Assembly (NCBI GenBank): GCA_015234425.1
Contig: JADGNE010000071.1
Span: forward strand, 18,498 to 82,497
DNA from: Devosia sp.
Lineage (GTDB): Bacteria; Pseudomonadota; Alphaproteobacteria; Rhizobiales; Devosiaceae
Direction of reading: 5' to 3'
Length of the DNA: 64,000 nt
Of the stretch, positions 1-9,403 are shown one piece after another; the stretch's first letter is position 1; the number at the start of each line of letters is the position of its first letter. A program made the position numbers and the translations under genes. The notes below the pieces were generated by a model. That model was not told where the DNA came from and ran no database searches. It saw only the letters and a list, made by a program, of their open reading frames with translations.

Positions 1-1425
1 GCGGCCGAGGCGGCTGCGTTCGATAAGCTCTGCGACCGAACCGAAGCTGACCCAGAAGCCCAGCAGCAGCCCGATCGGCACCATGGAGATGGAGACGCCA
101 CCAAGCGCGGAAATAAGGATGGTGAGGAAGACAGCGAGCGCGGCGGCAGCGACGAGGCGCTGGCCGGCAGCCACGAGGTCACCACGCTTCCAGGCAAGGA
201 GCGGCCCGAAGGGCAGGACCAGCAGAAGCGGCGCCATCAGCGCGCTGAAGGTGAAGTCAAAGAAGGGCGCACCCACCGAGATGCTGGTGCCGACGAGAGC
301 ATCGAGCACGAGCGGATAGAGCGTGCCGACAAGGACCGCGCCGACGGCAGTGGCGAGGAAGAGATTGTTGAGGATCAGCGCGCCTTCGCGGCTGATCGGG
401 GCAAACAGCCCACCCTGACGCAGCGCACCAGCCCGGAAGGCAAAGAGTGCGAAGGCGCTGCCGATGAGCACCGCCAGAATGGCGAGAATGACCAGACCGC
501 GCGTCGGATCGCTGGCAAAAGTATGCACCGAGGTGAGGATGCCCGAGCGCACGAGGAAGGTGCCGAGCAGCGACAGCGAGAAGGTGATGATGGAGAGGAA
601 AATCGTCCAGATCTTCAGCGCATTGCGCTTTTCCATGACCAGAGCGGAATGGAGCAGCGCCGTGCCCGAAAGCCAGGGCATGAAGCTGGCGTTTTCGACC
701 GGGTCCCAGAACCACCAGCCACCCCAGCCGAGCTCGTAATAAGCCCAGTAGGAGCCCATGGCGATACCGAGGGTGAGGAAGATCCAGCTCAGCATGGTCC
801 AGGGACGGACCCAGCGGGCCCAGGCCTGATCGATGCGGCCGGAGATCAGCGCGGCGACGGCAAAGGAGAAGCAGATCGAGAAGCCGACATAGCCCGCGTA
901 GAGAAGCGGCGGGTGAATGGCCAGGCCAATATCCTGAAGGATGGGATTGAGATCCGAGCCTTCGAGCGGCGCCATGGCCAGGCGCTCGAACGGATTGGAG
1001 GTGAAGAGCGTGAAACCGGCGAAAGCGGCGGTAAGCAGGCTCTGCGTGCCCAAAACAAGGTTCGAGAGATCGGCCGGCAGGCGGCGCCCAAAGGCCGCCA
1101 CGAGTGCGCCGAACAGCACTAGGATGAGGATCCAGAGGACCAGCGAGCCCTCATGATTGCCCCAGACGCCGGAGATCTTGAAGATCAGAGGCTTGAGGGA
1201 ATGGGAATTGTTGACTGCGAGCGCGAGGCTGAAGTCGGAAACGACAAAGGCATGGACCAGCGCGGCAAAGGCGACGGCCACCAGCACGAACTGCAAAATG
1301 GCGGCATGCGCCATGGCGTTTGCCAGGCGCTGTCCGCGTTGCCAGAGAACCAGCCCGCCCACAGCCGAAACGGTCGCGAGGGCAAAGGCCAGGATCAGGG
1401 AAAAATGGCCGAGTTCGATGCTCAC
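1..1425 (-). CDS. ccmF: Cytochrome c-type biogenesis protein CcmF (partial at left edge)
   Basis: CcmF works in the inner membrane with CcmH/CcmI to attach heme, delivered by CcmE, to apocytochrome c. Translated from 1425 the protein is a chain of membrane helices. It carries the tryptophan-rich heme-handling segment WGGWWFWDPVENASF near residue 235, which identifies the CcmF/CcsA family. The GTG start at 1425 overlaps the ccmE stop as GTGA, so translation is coupled. About 475 residues are present, and the C-terminus (usual length about 650) lies beyond the window. ccmH would be expected further left. Confidence 0.93.
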   Translation of the reverse strand, partial: MSIELGHFSLILAFALATVSAVGGLVLWQRGQRLANAMAHAAILQFVLVAVAFAALVHAFVVSDFSLALAVNNSHSLKPLIFKISGVWGNHEGSLVLWILILVLFGALVAAFGRRLPADLSNLVLGTQSLLTAAFAGFTLFTSNPFERLAMAPLEGSDLNPILQDIGLAIHPPLLYAGYVGFSICFSFAVAALISGRIDQAWARWVRPWTMLSWIFLTLGIAMGSYWAYYELGWGGWWFWDPVENASFMPWLSGTALLHSALVMEKRNALKIWTIFLSIITFSLSLLGTFLVRSGILTSVHTFASDPTRGLVILAILAVLIGSAFALFAFRAGALRQGGLFAPISREGALILNNLFLATAVGAVLVGTLYPLVLDALVGTSISVGAPFFDFTFSALMAPLLLVLPFGPLLAWKRGDLVAAGQRLVAAAALAVFLTILISALGGVSISMVPIGLLLGFWVSFGSVAELIERSRLGR

Positions 1426-1898
1426 GGGGCTGTGCCCTCCGGCCGCCACTCACCCTGCGCCTTGAGGGCTTCGACGACTTCCTTGGGCATATAGGTTTCG
1501 TCGTGCTTGGCGAGCACATTGGTGGCGATGAAAGTGCCATCGGGGCCAAGGCTGCCCTCGGCAACAACGCCCTGCCCTTCGCGGAAAAGATCAGGAAGGA
1601 TGCCGGTGTAGTGGGCCAGACGGTCGGTGGCGCCATCGGTGATGGTGAAGACGTTTTCCTGGCCGGTGCGGGTCCAGCTGGCTTCCTTGACGAGACCGCC
1701 AAGGCGGATGGGGTGACCAACTTCGACCGAACGCTCGATCACGTCCGTCGGCGAATAGAAGAACACGATCTGATCGCGCAGGGCGACGAGGACCAGCGTC
1801 GTGGCAATGGCGAGGACGACAGCGAGGCCGGCGATGACGGCCAGGCGCTTCTGCTTGCGCGACCAACCCTTGCGGCGGATAGCACCCTGAACACTCAT
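1422..1898 (-). CDS. ccmE: Cytochrome c-type biogenesis heme chaperone CcmE
   Basis: CcmE holds heme covalently in the periplasm and passes it to the CcmF/CcmH machinery. The 158-residue protein has a basic N-terminus, one membrane anchor (about residues 18-40) and an OB-fold domain. The heme-binding histidine is visible at H132 in the motif LAKHDETYMP, followed by the conserved tyrosine. Its start overlaps the ccmI stop as ATGA, and its stop overlaps the ccmF start. It is the middle gene of a tightly coupled ccmI-ccmE-ccmF operon. All key residues are present. Confidence 0.96.
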   Translation of the reverse strand: MSVQGAIRRKGWSRKQKRLAVIAGLAVVLAIATTLVLVALRDQIVFFYSPTDVIERSVEVGHPIRLGGLVKEASWTRTGQENVFTITDGATDRLAHYTGILPDLFREGQGVVAEGSLGPDGTFIATNVLAKHDETYMPKEVVEALKAQGEWRPEGTAP

Positions 1899-2974
1899 GG
1901 CGTGTCTCCATTCAGTTTAAGACCTGCGCGCAGCGCGATCGTATCAAGTTCACCGCGATCAAACGCGGCCGGATAAGCGGCGACGGAAGCATCGTACGCG
2001 CTCTGGGCTTTTTCGAGATCACCCAGAACGATGTAGGACTGTACGAGCCGCATCCATTCTTCGACCGTGCCGCCGGAGGTTTCAAGGCGGGCGGAAAGGC
2101 CGGTGACCATGGCCTCGATCATTTCCGTCTGCTCGGCAGCGGTGTTGTCGATGCCATCGTTCTGCGCCACGGCCAGGCCCTGACGGGCGGCGTTGAGCCA
2201 GGGCTCATCGCCCTGGGCCATGTCGATGGCAGCCTGCCAGATGCGCGCGGCGTCTTCATAGTCGCCGGTGCGCATGAGTTCGGAGGCGAGATAGAGATGC
2301 GCACGGGCATTCTGCGGATCGCTGACGATGGCAGCGCGCAGCAGCTCGATGGCCTCATCCGAGCCGGCACCGCCCGCTTCGAGCAGCAGGGCTTCGGCAA
2401 GGCGCGTCTGGAGCTCGGGCGTCGGGCCATTGAGCGCGATGATGCGGCGATAGGCATTGGCGGCATCGGCGAAACGGCCCATTTCCGCATAGGCGGGCGC
2501 GATCACCGTCCAGCCGCGCACATCGTCGGGCGTTGCGGCAAGCTGAGCTTCGATGCGATTGATTGCATCCGCAATATCAATGGATTGCGCAGCCAGTTCG
2601 GGCCGATCGGCCAGGGGACGCCCCGGCAGCTCAGGACTGCCGAGAACGGCATAGAGGCCAAGCGAAATGGCAGCGACTGCACCAAGGCCGGCGATCAGCG
2701 GCATGCGACCAAGATCGCTGCGCGTCTGGACGCCCTTGTCCTTGTTGACGCGAATGACCTCGCGCGCGAGCTCTGCCCTGGCGGCCTCGGCCTCGGCATC
2801 GCCGATCTTGCCCGAGACACGGTCAGCCTCGATTCCCGCCAGCAAAAGGCGGAAATGGCTATTGTGATCGGCGCTTTGTGGCTCGGTTGCGTTGACCGCG
2901 CGTCCAGCCGCCGCGTAAAACAACGCAGCGCAGGTGAGGGCGGTGATGGCGATGACGATTGACCAGAAAATCAT
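1895..2974 (-). CDS. ccmI: Cytochrome c biogenesis protein CcmI (TPR protein)
   Basis: CcmI is the apocytochrome-c chaperone of the Ccm system. The start at 2974 (MIFWSIVIAITAL) places a membrane helix at the very N-terminus, as in the family. An upstream in-frame start at 3064 would bury this helix and is not favoured. A second helix lies near residues 95-115. TPR-like repeats follow (for example around residues 165-270, with patterns such as AYAEMGRFADAANAYRR). It is the first gene of the minus-strand ccm operon and overlaps ccmE by four bases. Confidence 0.93.
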   Translation of the reverse strand: MIFWSIVIAITALTCAALFYAAAGRAVNATEPQSADHNSHFRLLLAGIEADRVSGKIGDAEAEAARAELAREVIRVNKDKGVQTRSDLGRMPLIAGLGAVAAISLGLYAVLGSPELPGRPLADRPELAAQSIDIADAINRIEAQLAATPDDVRGWTVIAPAYAEMGRFADAANAYRRIIALNGPTPELQTRLAEALLLEAGGAGSDEAIELLRAAIVSDPQNARAHLYLASELMRTGDYEDAARIWQAAIDMAQGDEPWLNAARQGLAVAQNDGIDNTAAEQTEMIEAMVTGLSARLETSGGTVEEWMRLVQSYIVLGDLEKAQSAYDASVAAYPAAFDRGELDTIALRAGLKLNGDTP

Positions 2975-3100
2975 AAGTCCCAGACACTTGCTTCCCGCGC
3001 AGGGAAAGGGATGGCCCTGTATAATCCGAACGCGGGGAAAAGCTACCAAAAGACGCGTGTTCATTCCGGACTCATTGCCACAGCCCGGTCCGAAACTGCC

Positions 3101-4177
3101 ATGAGCGATGCCGTCAACGAGTTTGCGATTTTCGGATCGAGCCCGCTTGCGCGCCTGCTGGCGGGGCTTTTGAGACAGTCATATGGCAAATCCGTGGTCT
3201 TTGCTGGCGCGAGCCCGGCGCGCTATCGCCTGCCGCGCGAGATCGATCTGTCGGTCGGGATGATGACGCGGCCGCAAAGCTGGGAGCTCCTGGCCCGAAC
3301 GCTTCCCGAAACGACGCGGCTGTTGTCTAGAATCGCCGGTCGCCATGCCGTGCAGCATGTCGATCCGGTGTTTTTCGCCGATGGCGTGGCGGCGCAGGAG
3401 GCGCTGGGGCATTTTCACCACATGGCGAGCGCCTTTGGCATGGCGACTGAAATCGTCGCGCCATCTCATCTCGGACGCGAGCGGAGCGGCGTGCGGCTAC
3501 GCGATGCGGTGCGGCTGCAGCGGGCGGTGACGGAGCCGGCGCTCGATCGCTGGCTGGACGAAGTCGGCGTGACCCGGTTGTCGCCTGACCGGGTGGAGAT
3601 CGGGCAGGATGGCAGCGCGCGACTATGGACGGGCGAGACAGAACAGTTTGCCGGGCACGCGATCCTTGCTGACGACGCCGCGATCATTGCCCGTCTGCCG
3701 TTGCCGCAATGGCCACGGCTTCTGGCGCGACGCACCATGTCGACGATCCTGACGACGCCGACGGCGCCACTGGTCGGCAGAATCATGGCGCATGTGGATA
3801 GCGGGACAGTTCTGACCCAGCAGGATGAAGGCGGTATCGCCGCGATTGGTCCGGGCGATCTCGCCAGCGCGGCAGCGCGGCTCTCGGGGCTGCTGGCGGA
3901 CAATCGCCAGCTTCAGAAGGCCGGACAGGCGAGCTATCCGACGCTTGTCACCGGAGACGGCGCGCCGGCGTTTGGCAAGGCGGCCGGCAGCGGTGCCGAT
4001 GTCATCGTGGGACTGGGGCAGACCGGCGTGTTCATCGCCCCTGCCCTCGCCCGATGGCTCGTGGGAGAGGCCGCGCCGCACGAAGCGGACTGGTTCGGGC
4101 AGCGGCTGATCAATCGCACAATCGATCAGGGCGCAGTGGCGGAGTTTCATGCCTTTGTACCGAGGCCGGCGGCATGA
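3101..4177 (+). CDS. FAD-dependent oxidoreductase-like protein, divergent sarcosine oxidase beta (SoxB/HcnC) type
   Basis: The 358-residue protein begins with a Rossmann-like segment (AIFGSSPLARLLAGLL, residues 9-24) in which the usual GxGxxG is replaced by GSSPLA. It ends with GLGQTGVFIAPALARWL, a position where D-amino-acid-oxidase-fold enzymes have their last FAD-contacting loop. The next gene overlaps it by ATGA and resembles sarcosine oxidase alpha, so a SoxB/HcnC-like partner is the best reading. The altered dinucleotide motif makes normal FAD binding doubtful. The start at 3101 is chosen because residues before it look non-coding. It is divergent from ccmI. Function is unknown. Confidence 0.6.
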   Translation: MSDAVNEFAIFGSSPLARLLAGLLRQSYGKSVVFAGASPARYRLPREIDLSVGMMTRPQSWELLARTLPETTRLLSRIAGRHAVQHVDPVFFADGVAAQEALGHFHHMASAFGMATEIVAPSHLGRERSGVRLRDAVRLQRAVTEPALDRWLDEVGVTRLSPDRVEIGQDGSARLWTGETEQFAGHAILADDAAIIARLPLPQWPRLLARRTMSTILTTPTAPLVGRIMAHVDSGTVLTQQDEGGIAAIGPGDLASAAARLSGLLADNRQLQKAGQASYPTLVTGDGAPAFGKAAGSGADVIVGLGQTGVFIAPALARWLVGEAAPHEADWFGQRLINRTIDQGAVAEFHAFVPRPAA

Positions 4178-6147
4178 GCGCGCGGACCCACCGACTGCCG
4201 GCGGATGCACCGAAGGGACTTGGCGGCGCCATCGACCGTTCGCGGCCGGTCAGCTTCCGCCTCAATGGGCGGACGGTCAGCGGATTTGAGGGGGACAGTG
4301 TGTTCAGCGCCCTCCTCGCTTCGGGCGTCGACATTCTTGGCAGCCATCTCGGTCAGCGGATCGGCCTCACGCGCGCGGCAGCACCTGCGATCGCGCGGGC
4401 TGACGCGATTGATCCGGTTGACGCCCTGCCGATGGAGCGCACACCGGTCACTGAGGGCGCTGACTATGTCACACAGGCACCGCGACAGCGATTGGCCTGG
4501 GACGTGGTGATGCTGCGCGGCCGCACGCTTGGGCTCGACCTCGACAATTCTCGGGCCCTCGAGAGGCCTTGGCTGGCGGCCGATGGCAGACCGGGCGCGG
4601 CAGATGACCTGGCAATCGTTGGGGGCGGTGTCGCCGGGCTCAGCGCAGCGCTGACGGCGGCGCGGGCGGGATTGTCGGTGGCGCTGTTCGAGGCTTCGGC
4701 CTATCTCGGCGGGCATTCAGGCCTCTTTGGGACGCAGGACAGTGAAGAGCGGCCCGAAGACGCGATGGCCCGGCTCAGCGCCGAGGTTACGGCCAATCCG
4801 GCAGTCACAGTGTTCCTCGATGCTGAGGTGGTTTCGGTTCGGGCCGGCTTGTTGCGGGCGCATCGCGTGAGCGTCGAGGATGGCGTGGCCCGGGGCGAGA
4901 TGATCGACGTCCCGGCGGCGCGGATCATTCTTGCCACAGGCGCGGAAGAGCGGCTGCCGCTGTTCGCCGGCAATCGCCTGCCAGGTGTCATGGGAGCGCT
5001 TGAGAGCTATGAGCTTGCCAGCCGTTTCGGCATCTGGCCGGGGCGCTCGCTGGCTGTGGCGACCTCAGGCAATTGCGCCTATCGACTGGGCACACTGGCG
5101 CGGGACAATGAGATTGCGGTGACCGCGATCATCGACGCGCGGCCGGGGCCGAGCTCGCGCTTCATCGATTTCGCAAAAGCCTATGGCATTCGCCAGATGA
5201 CCGGCCGCGTGCCGCAGGAAGTGCGCACCAATCGGAGCGCCAAACTGCTCGAGATCGACATTGGCGATGAAATGCCGATCACAGCCGAGCGCCTCATCGT
5301 CAGTGGCAGCTGGCAGCCTGATCTCAAACTCTGGCACATCGCCGGCGGGCCCAGCATCTGGAACGAAGCGCATCAGCGCATCGAAGCCGTTGGCGGGATC
5401 GAGGGCATCGCGCTGGCCGGTAGTGCAGCGGGCTATTTCACCCGCCAGGGCTGTATTCAGAGCGGCGCCGACGCCGTCAATCGCCTGCTGGGTCGCAAGC
5501 GACGACCATTTGCGGACCCGGTGATCGACCCGCTCTATGAGACGCCCGATTCTGCCCTCGCCGATCTCGGCGAACGGGAGACAAACGCGATTACCTATCT
5601 CGATGGCGGCGGCGCGCTGCTGACGCGGCCCAGCCTGCCACCGCGGCGCTGGTATGACCGGTTCCGCACCCGGAGCGAACCGGAACTGCCGGCACTTTCG
5701 GAGGCCTCGCAATCCCTGACGCTCGGCACGATCGCCGCCGGCGTGACGCTGGGGCTGGTGCCACGGGATTCAGCCGGTTTCGTCGCCCAGGAGCGGGTCG
5801 CCATCATTCCCCTGACCGTCGAGGCGCCATCGGAAAAAGGACCGGCCGAAGCCGCCGTCACCGAAGGCACCATCCCCAAATATCTCGAGAACCGCTTCGG
5901 GGCGGACGCTGTGCTCACGATCATTGAGGCTGAGGACGGGCGGCGGCTGGGGCCCGGCGCGCTGATCTTCGGCGATCTCGACAACAGTGACCCCATGGCC
6001 GCGGTCGGCGTGGTGCTGCGCAGCACCACAACCAGCATTGAGGCGCTGATCAGCGCGTCAGCCGCCCAGGGATCGCTCTATGCGCGCGACCACGGGCAAT
6101 CGGTTGCGGTGACGCCAGTGCGGTCGGTCAAGACAGGCTCCGCCTAG
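4174..6147 (+). CDS. Sarcosine oxidase alpha-like oxidoreductase lacking most of the folate-binding domain
   Basis: The 657-residue protein starts with a ferredoxin-like domain typical of SoxA (RPVSFRLNGRTVSGFEGDSV, about residues 23-42). A pyridine-nucleotide/FAD domain follows with an intact dinucleotide motif VGGGVAGLSAALTAARAG near residue 149. Further SoxA-like segments are LIVSGSWQPDLKLW and ALAGSAAGYFTRQG. SoxA proteins run to about 1000 residues with a C-terminal GcvT-like folate domain. Here only pieces remain, including a short tail (YARDHGQSVAVTPVR) resembling the end of GcvT_C. The start at 4174 overlaps the upstream gene (ATGA). A paralogue with changed chemistry is inferred; the substrate is unknown. 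Confidence 0.7.
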   Translation: MSARTHRLPADAPKGLGGAIDRSRPVSFRLNGRTVSGFEGDSVFSALLASGVDILGSHLGQRIGLTRAAAPAIARADAIDPVDALPMERTPVTEGADYVTQAPRQRLAWDVVMLRGRTLGLDLDNSRALERPWLAADGRPGAADDLAIVGGGVAGLSAALTAARAGLSVALFEASAYLGGHSGLFGTQDSEERPEDAMARLSAEVTANPAVTVFLDAEVVSVRAGLLRAHRVSVEDGVARGEMIDVPAARIILATGAEERLPLFAGNRLPGVMGALESYELASRFGIWPGRSLAVATSGNCAYRLGTLARDNEIAVTAIIDARPGPSSRFIDFAKAYGIRQMTGRVPQEVRTNRSAKLLEIDIGDEMPITAERLIVSGSWQPDLKLWHIAGGPSIWNEAHQRIEAVGGIEGIALAGSAAGYFTRQGCIQSGADAVNRLLGRKRRPFADPVIDPLYETPDSALADLGERETNAITYLDGGGALLTRPSLPPRRWYDRFRTRSEPELPALSEASQSLTLGTIAAGVTLGLVPRDSAGFVAQERVAIIPLTVEAPSEKGPAEAAVTEGTIPKYLENRFGADAVLTIIEAEDGRRLGPGALIFGDLDNSDPMAAVGVVLRSTTTSIEALISASAAQGSLYARDHGQSVAVTPVRSVKTGSA

Positions 6148-6149
6148 AG

Positions 6150-7343
6150 CTAGCGAGCGCGCTCGGCGGCGAGGCGGGCCTTTTTCAGCGTATCGGCATA
6201 TTCATTGGAGAACCGCAGCTGGGCCATCTTGATCACGGCATCGAGGCGGCTGGCGGTGTTGGTGTCGTCGAGGTTCTGCCGATAATGATCCATGGTGCGC
6301 TGGATATGGATTTCCAGCGCCTGCCCCGACTGGCTCCAGGCCTGATCGAAGACCGCATTGATCGCCAGCGAATCGCGGCAATCGCGGACAGTGGCGAGCA
6401 GATAGACGCCACTGACAGCAGCCAGCAGCTTGTCGGTATCAAGCCGATCGGCTCCGTCGCGCCGGCGCATCGCCTGGTTGAGGTCGGTGACGACCTCCTT
6501 CAGCCGCGGCTCCAGACGATCGGAGACAAATTTGGTGATGGTGGACAGCGCAGCCGTCGCCTGGCTTCCGCGCGAGAACTCGATGTAGCCGGTCAGCGAG
6601 CGCACCAGATGGTGGAACCGCTCCAGCGCGCGGCAGACGAGGTCGACATCCGAGAACGGACCGCTCAACCGCAAAAGGCGCAACTGGTTCTGGGCGTGGG
6701 CGATATGGGCGTCGATCAACGGCGACAGCCCGACGCGCAAGATTGCGACTTCCGATGGCGCGCCGGCGAGCTTGATGGCTGCGGTGATCAGCAGTGTCGG
6801 ATTGGCTACCTGGCCAAGCGCGGCCTGGAAAACGAGCGCGGCCAGCGCGGGATCCTGCAGGGGCATGGCGCTGATGGCGGACCCGAGTGCGGCATCATCG
6901 GTGATGGTGTTGGTGGCGCGGCCAAAGGCCTGTGCCTTGGTGAGCAGCGCGCGGTTGCGCAACGCCAGCATGACGATCGGCAGGCGTTCGAGACCGTCTT
7001 CGCGACCGAGCTGGGCGGCAAGGCGCCGGCTCGTTTCAATATCGCTCTTGGCCTGGGCCAGCGCAGCCTTCATGCGCGCCAAAAGTTCGGGCATCAAAGG
7101 CTCGAGTTCGGCCGCGGTCAGCGCGCCCTGCTCGATCTGGTCGTGGGAAATGATGTCGGAGCAGAGATCGCGCGCCACCCAGACCCAGATGGCGAATGCG
7201 GTCGGCCTGCTCACTGCTCCGGGGAGAGCCACCAGCACTGGTTCATCAATCAGTATGGCGTCGATCAGCCCGCAGAAGGGAGCGTGCGCCGGGCCGGAAC
7301 TAGCCGGCGCGGCGGAATCTGTGCGGTTCGCAAGCGGGGTCAT
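6150..7343 (-). CDS. Conserved hypothetical alpha-helical protein
   Basis: I do not recognise a named family. The 397-residue product is soluble and mostly alpha-helical by eye, with no signal peptide and no membrane segment. Its N-terminal 25 residues are low in complexity, and the C-terminus is basic (KKARLAAERAR). Conserved-looking leucine-rich helices fill the middle. Coding is supported by the length, by codon use like the neighbours, and by the tight fit between the convergent oxidoreductase gene (2-nt gap) and the lipoprotein gene upstream. The start at 7343 is the first ATG of the open frame. Confidence 0.72.
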   Translation of the reverse strand: MTPLANRTDSAAPASSGPAHAPFCGLIDAILIDEPVLVALPGAVSRPTAFAIWVWVARDLCSDIISHDQIEQGALTAAELEPLMPELLARMKAALAQAKSDIETSRRLAAQLGREDGLERLPIVMLALRNRALLTKAQAFGRATNTITDDAALGSAISAMPLQDPALAALVFQAALGQVANPTLLITAAIKLAGAPSEVAILRVGLSPLIDAHIAHAQNQLRLLRLSGPFSDVDLVCRALERFHHLVRSLTGYIEFSRGSQATAALSTITKFVSDRLEPRLKEVVTDLNQAMRRRDGADRLDTDKLLAAVSGVYLLATVRDCRDSLAINAVFDQAWSQSGQALEIHIQRTMDHYRQNLDDTNTASRLDAVIKMAQLRFSNEYADTLKKARLAAERAR

Positions 7344-7429
7344 ATGCGCAATCGGTCTGGGATGAAATACGCGGCCAGCCTATAGCGTGCCGGTAAACAA
7401 TCCTTAACTGCCGACGCCGGAGTTGGCGA

Positions 7430-7903
7430 TCAGGCTGCGCCCTGAACCACATTCCAGTTGCCGGTCTGCTCGCGGCAGGCGGTACCCTTCTTCACATAGT
7501 CCTTGCCGCCGAGCTTGACGGTGTGGGTGAAGTCGCGACAGTCGAGGTTGTTGACGCGGACATAGGGGCCAACGGCCACAGAGCCGGTCGTGCCCTTGTC
7601 GCCCGCCCACTGGCGCGGTGCGCCCGGACGGCCGAACTGCAGCGCATAGAACTGGGCGCTGTTGGCTTCGGCAGAATCCTTGGCGCTCATCAGCGACAGC
7701 GCGCCGGCATCAACGAAACCATTGGCAATGCTGGTGGTCAGGCGGGCCTGCTGCACGGTCTGGGCAGAGCTTGGAACCATCGGCTGGGCAATCACAGGCT
7801 GGACCACGACGGGGGCCTGGGCCACCTGCGCAGGGCCAGTGCTGGAGCAGCCGGCCAGAACCAGGGCCAGAACGGGAGCAGCAAACAGGGCGAAACGATT
7901 CAT
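7430..7903 (-). CDS. Small outer-membrane-type lipoprotein (17-kDa surface antigen C-terminal domain)
   Basis: The 157-residue protein has a lipoprotein signal with lipobox LVLAGC, so cysteine 20 would be lipidated. A Val/Gln/Pro-rich linker follows. The C-terminal domain (about residues 115-152, VNNLDCRDFTHTV...GTACREQTGNWNVV) has two cysteines in the pattern of rickettsial 17-kDa surface antigens. A longer in-frame read starting upstream is rejected because it would bury the signal peptide. The gene lies downstream of the histidine kinase gene on the same strand and may be co-transcribed. Its role in the envelope is inferred only. Confidence 0.82.
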   Translation of the reverse strand: MNRFALFAAPVLALVLAGCSSTGPAQVAQAPVVVQPVIAQPMVPSSAQTVQQARLTTSIANGFVDAGALSLMSAKDSAEANSAQFYALQFGRPGAPRQWAGDKGTTGSVAVGPYVRVNNLDCRDFTHTVKLGGKDYVKKGTACREQTGNWNVVQGAA

Positions 7904-7961
7904 TATTTTGACCTTTCCAGCATACGGTCGGTTCTTGTTGGCCCAATACGGCAAAAATGCG

Positions 7962-9392
7962 TCATGGGTTAGCGGTACGCACGGGGCTTCCCAGGCGGGC
8001 CGCAGGCAGGCGGAGCTCGACCAGCAACCCACCCAGCGCAGAGCGCTTGAGTTCCAGGCTACCGCCGTACACATCGACCAGTTCCTTGACGATATCCAGT
8101 CCAAGTCCTGTTCCGGGTGTTTTCTCGTCCAGCCTGACACCGCGACGCAACACTTTCTGGGCGTCTTCCTGGGTGAGGCCCGGCCCGTTGTCGTCGATCC
8201 GGACCAATAACATGTTGCCTTTGGGGCTGCGCTCACTCGAAAGGCGTACTCCCACCTGGCCCTTGGACCATTTGCAGGCATTATCGAGCAGATTTCCCGC
8301 CATTTCCTCGAGATCGGCCTCATCGCCGCGGAACCAGGCGAGCGAGGCATCCGGGCGCTGGAAGGCGATGGTGACATCAGGATGGATTTTGCGCATGACG
8401 CGGGTCAGCCGGAGCATGACCATGGTCGCATCGGCCTTCTTGCCGACCACCGAGGTGCGCGCCGCCAGCCGGGCCCGCTCGAGATAGGTCGAGACCATGG
8501 TGCTCATCTTCTCGGTCTCGGCGTGCACCACATCGGCCAGTGCGCCCTTGCTGGCAGCGGACTCATTGCGCAGCACCGCAATGGGCGTCTTCAGCCCGTG
8601 GGCGAGATTGCCGACCTGGCTGCGCGCCCGCTCGATGATCTCGGTGTTGGAGCGGAGCAGTTCGTTGACCTCTTCGGCCAGTGGGGCGAGCTCGGTGGGA
8701 TAAGTGCCGGTGATATTGGGGCTCTCGCCTTCGCGCACGCTTTCGATCGCGCCGCGCAATTGACCAATGGGCCGCAGCGCAATGCGCGCGATGATGGCGC
8801 TCATGATGGCGAGCATGGCGCCCACCGCGCCGAGCACGATGAACGCCTGGCCGCGAAACTCACCGACGAGCCCAAGAATTTCGGTCAGATTGCCGGCGAC
8901 GACGATGTGATAGTCCTGACCATCCAGCCGCACCACGCGATCGACAATGCGCAATTGCGTGCCGAAAGCGTCGCTGACCACGCCAGTGCGTCGTCCCTGG
9001 GCATCGGGATTGGCATCGAGCCGGGGCAGATCGATGCCGACGACGGAGGTGGAAAGATTGATCAGAGCGCCCTGCCCGTCCCGGATGATCCAGTACCAGC
9101 CGGAGCGCGGCCGGTCGAAGCGTGGATCGGGCAAGGCGATGTCTGGCGCGCGGGGATCTCCCTCATCAAGGAGAACGCCGGTCAGGCCCTCGACGTGAAA
9201 ATCCAGCGTCTCGGACAGGGTGGTATCGAGCGCGCGCGAATAGAGATCGGTGAGCAGGAACCCGGTGGCCACCAGCGCGATCACCAGCCAGCCGGCGGTG
9301 ATCGAAAAGAGCGAGACGGCGATCGACCCCTTGCGCAACCAGTCGACCGGCTTTGTCGGCTCCACCGGCTCTGTTGCGGCCTTGTTTTCCAA
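7962..9392 (-). CDS. feuQ: PhoQ/FeuQ-like sensor histidine kinase
   Basis: This membrane sensor kinase has a helix at about residues 25-50, a periplasmic sensor region of about 130 residues, a second helix (about 183-205) and a HAMP segment. The HisKA motif is NLAHGLKTPIAVL, with phospho-acceptor H265. The HATPase domain has an N-box (GNLLDNACKW), a G1 box (RIDDNGPGL) and GTGLGLDIVKEL. The NLAHGLKTP variant is typical of PhoQ-type kinases, represented in rhizobia by FeuQ. It follows the response-regulator gene with an 11-nt gap. The FeuQ name is by family resemblance; the signal sensed is unknown. Confidence 0.85.
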   Translation of the reverse strand: MENKAATEPVEPTKPVDWLRKGSIAVSLFSITAGWLVIALVATGFLLTDLYSRALDTTLSETLDFHVEGLTGVLLDEGDPRAPDIALPDPRFDRPRSGWYWIIRDGQGALINLSTSVVGIDLPRLDANPDAQGRRTGVVSDAFGTQLRIVDRVVRLDGQDYHIVVAGNLTEILGLVGEFRGQAFIVLGAVGAMLAIMSAIIARIALRPIGQLRGAIESVREGESPNITGTYPTELAPLAEEVNELLRSNTEIIERARSQVGNLAHGLKTPIAVLRNESAASKGALADVVHAETEKMSTMVSTYLERARLAARTSVVGKKADATMVMLRLTRVMRKIHPDVTIAFQRPDASLAWFRGDEADLEEMAGNLLDNACKWSKGQVGVRLSSERSPKGNMLLVRIDDNGPGLTQEDAQKVLRRGVRLDEKTPGTGLGLDIVKELVDVYGGSLELKRSALGGLLVELRLPAARLGSPVRTANP

Positions 9393-9403
9393 TGCCGGGA
9401 CGC

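Noticed and set aside
7393-7408. GTAA-N7-TTAAC as a CtrA box upstream of the 6150-7343 gene
   Set aside because: It has one mismatch and no supporting context; such near-matches are frequent enough by chance.
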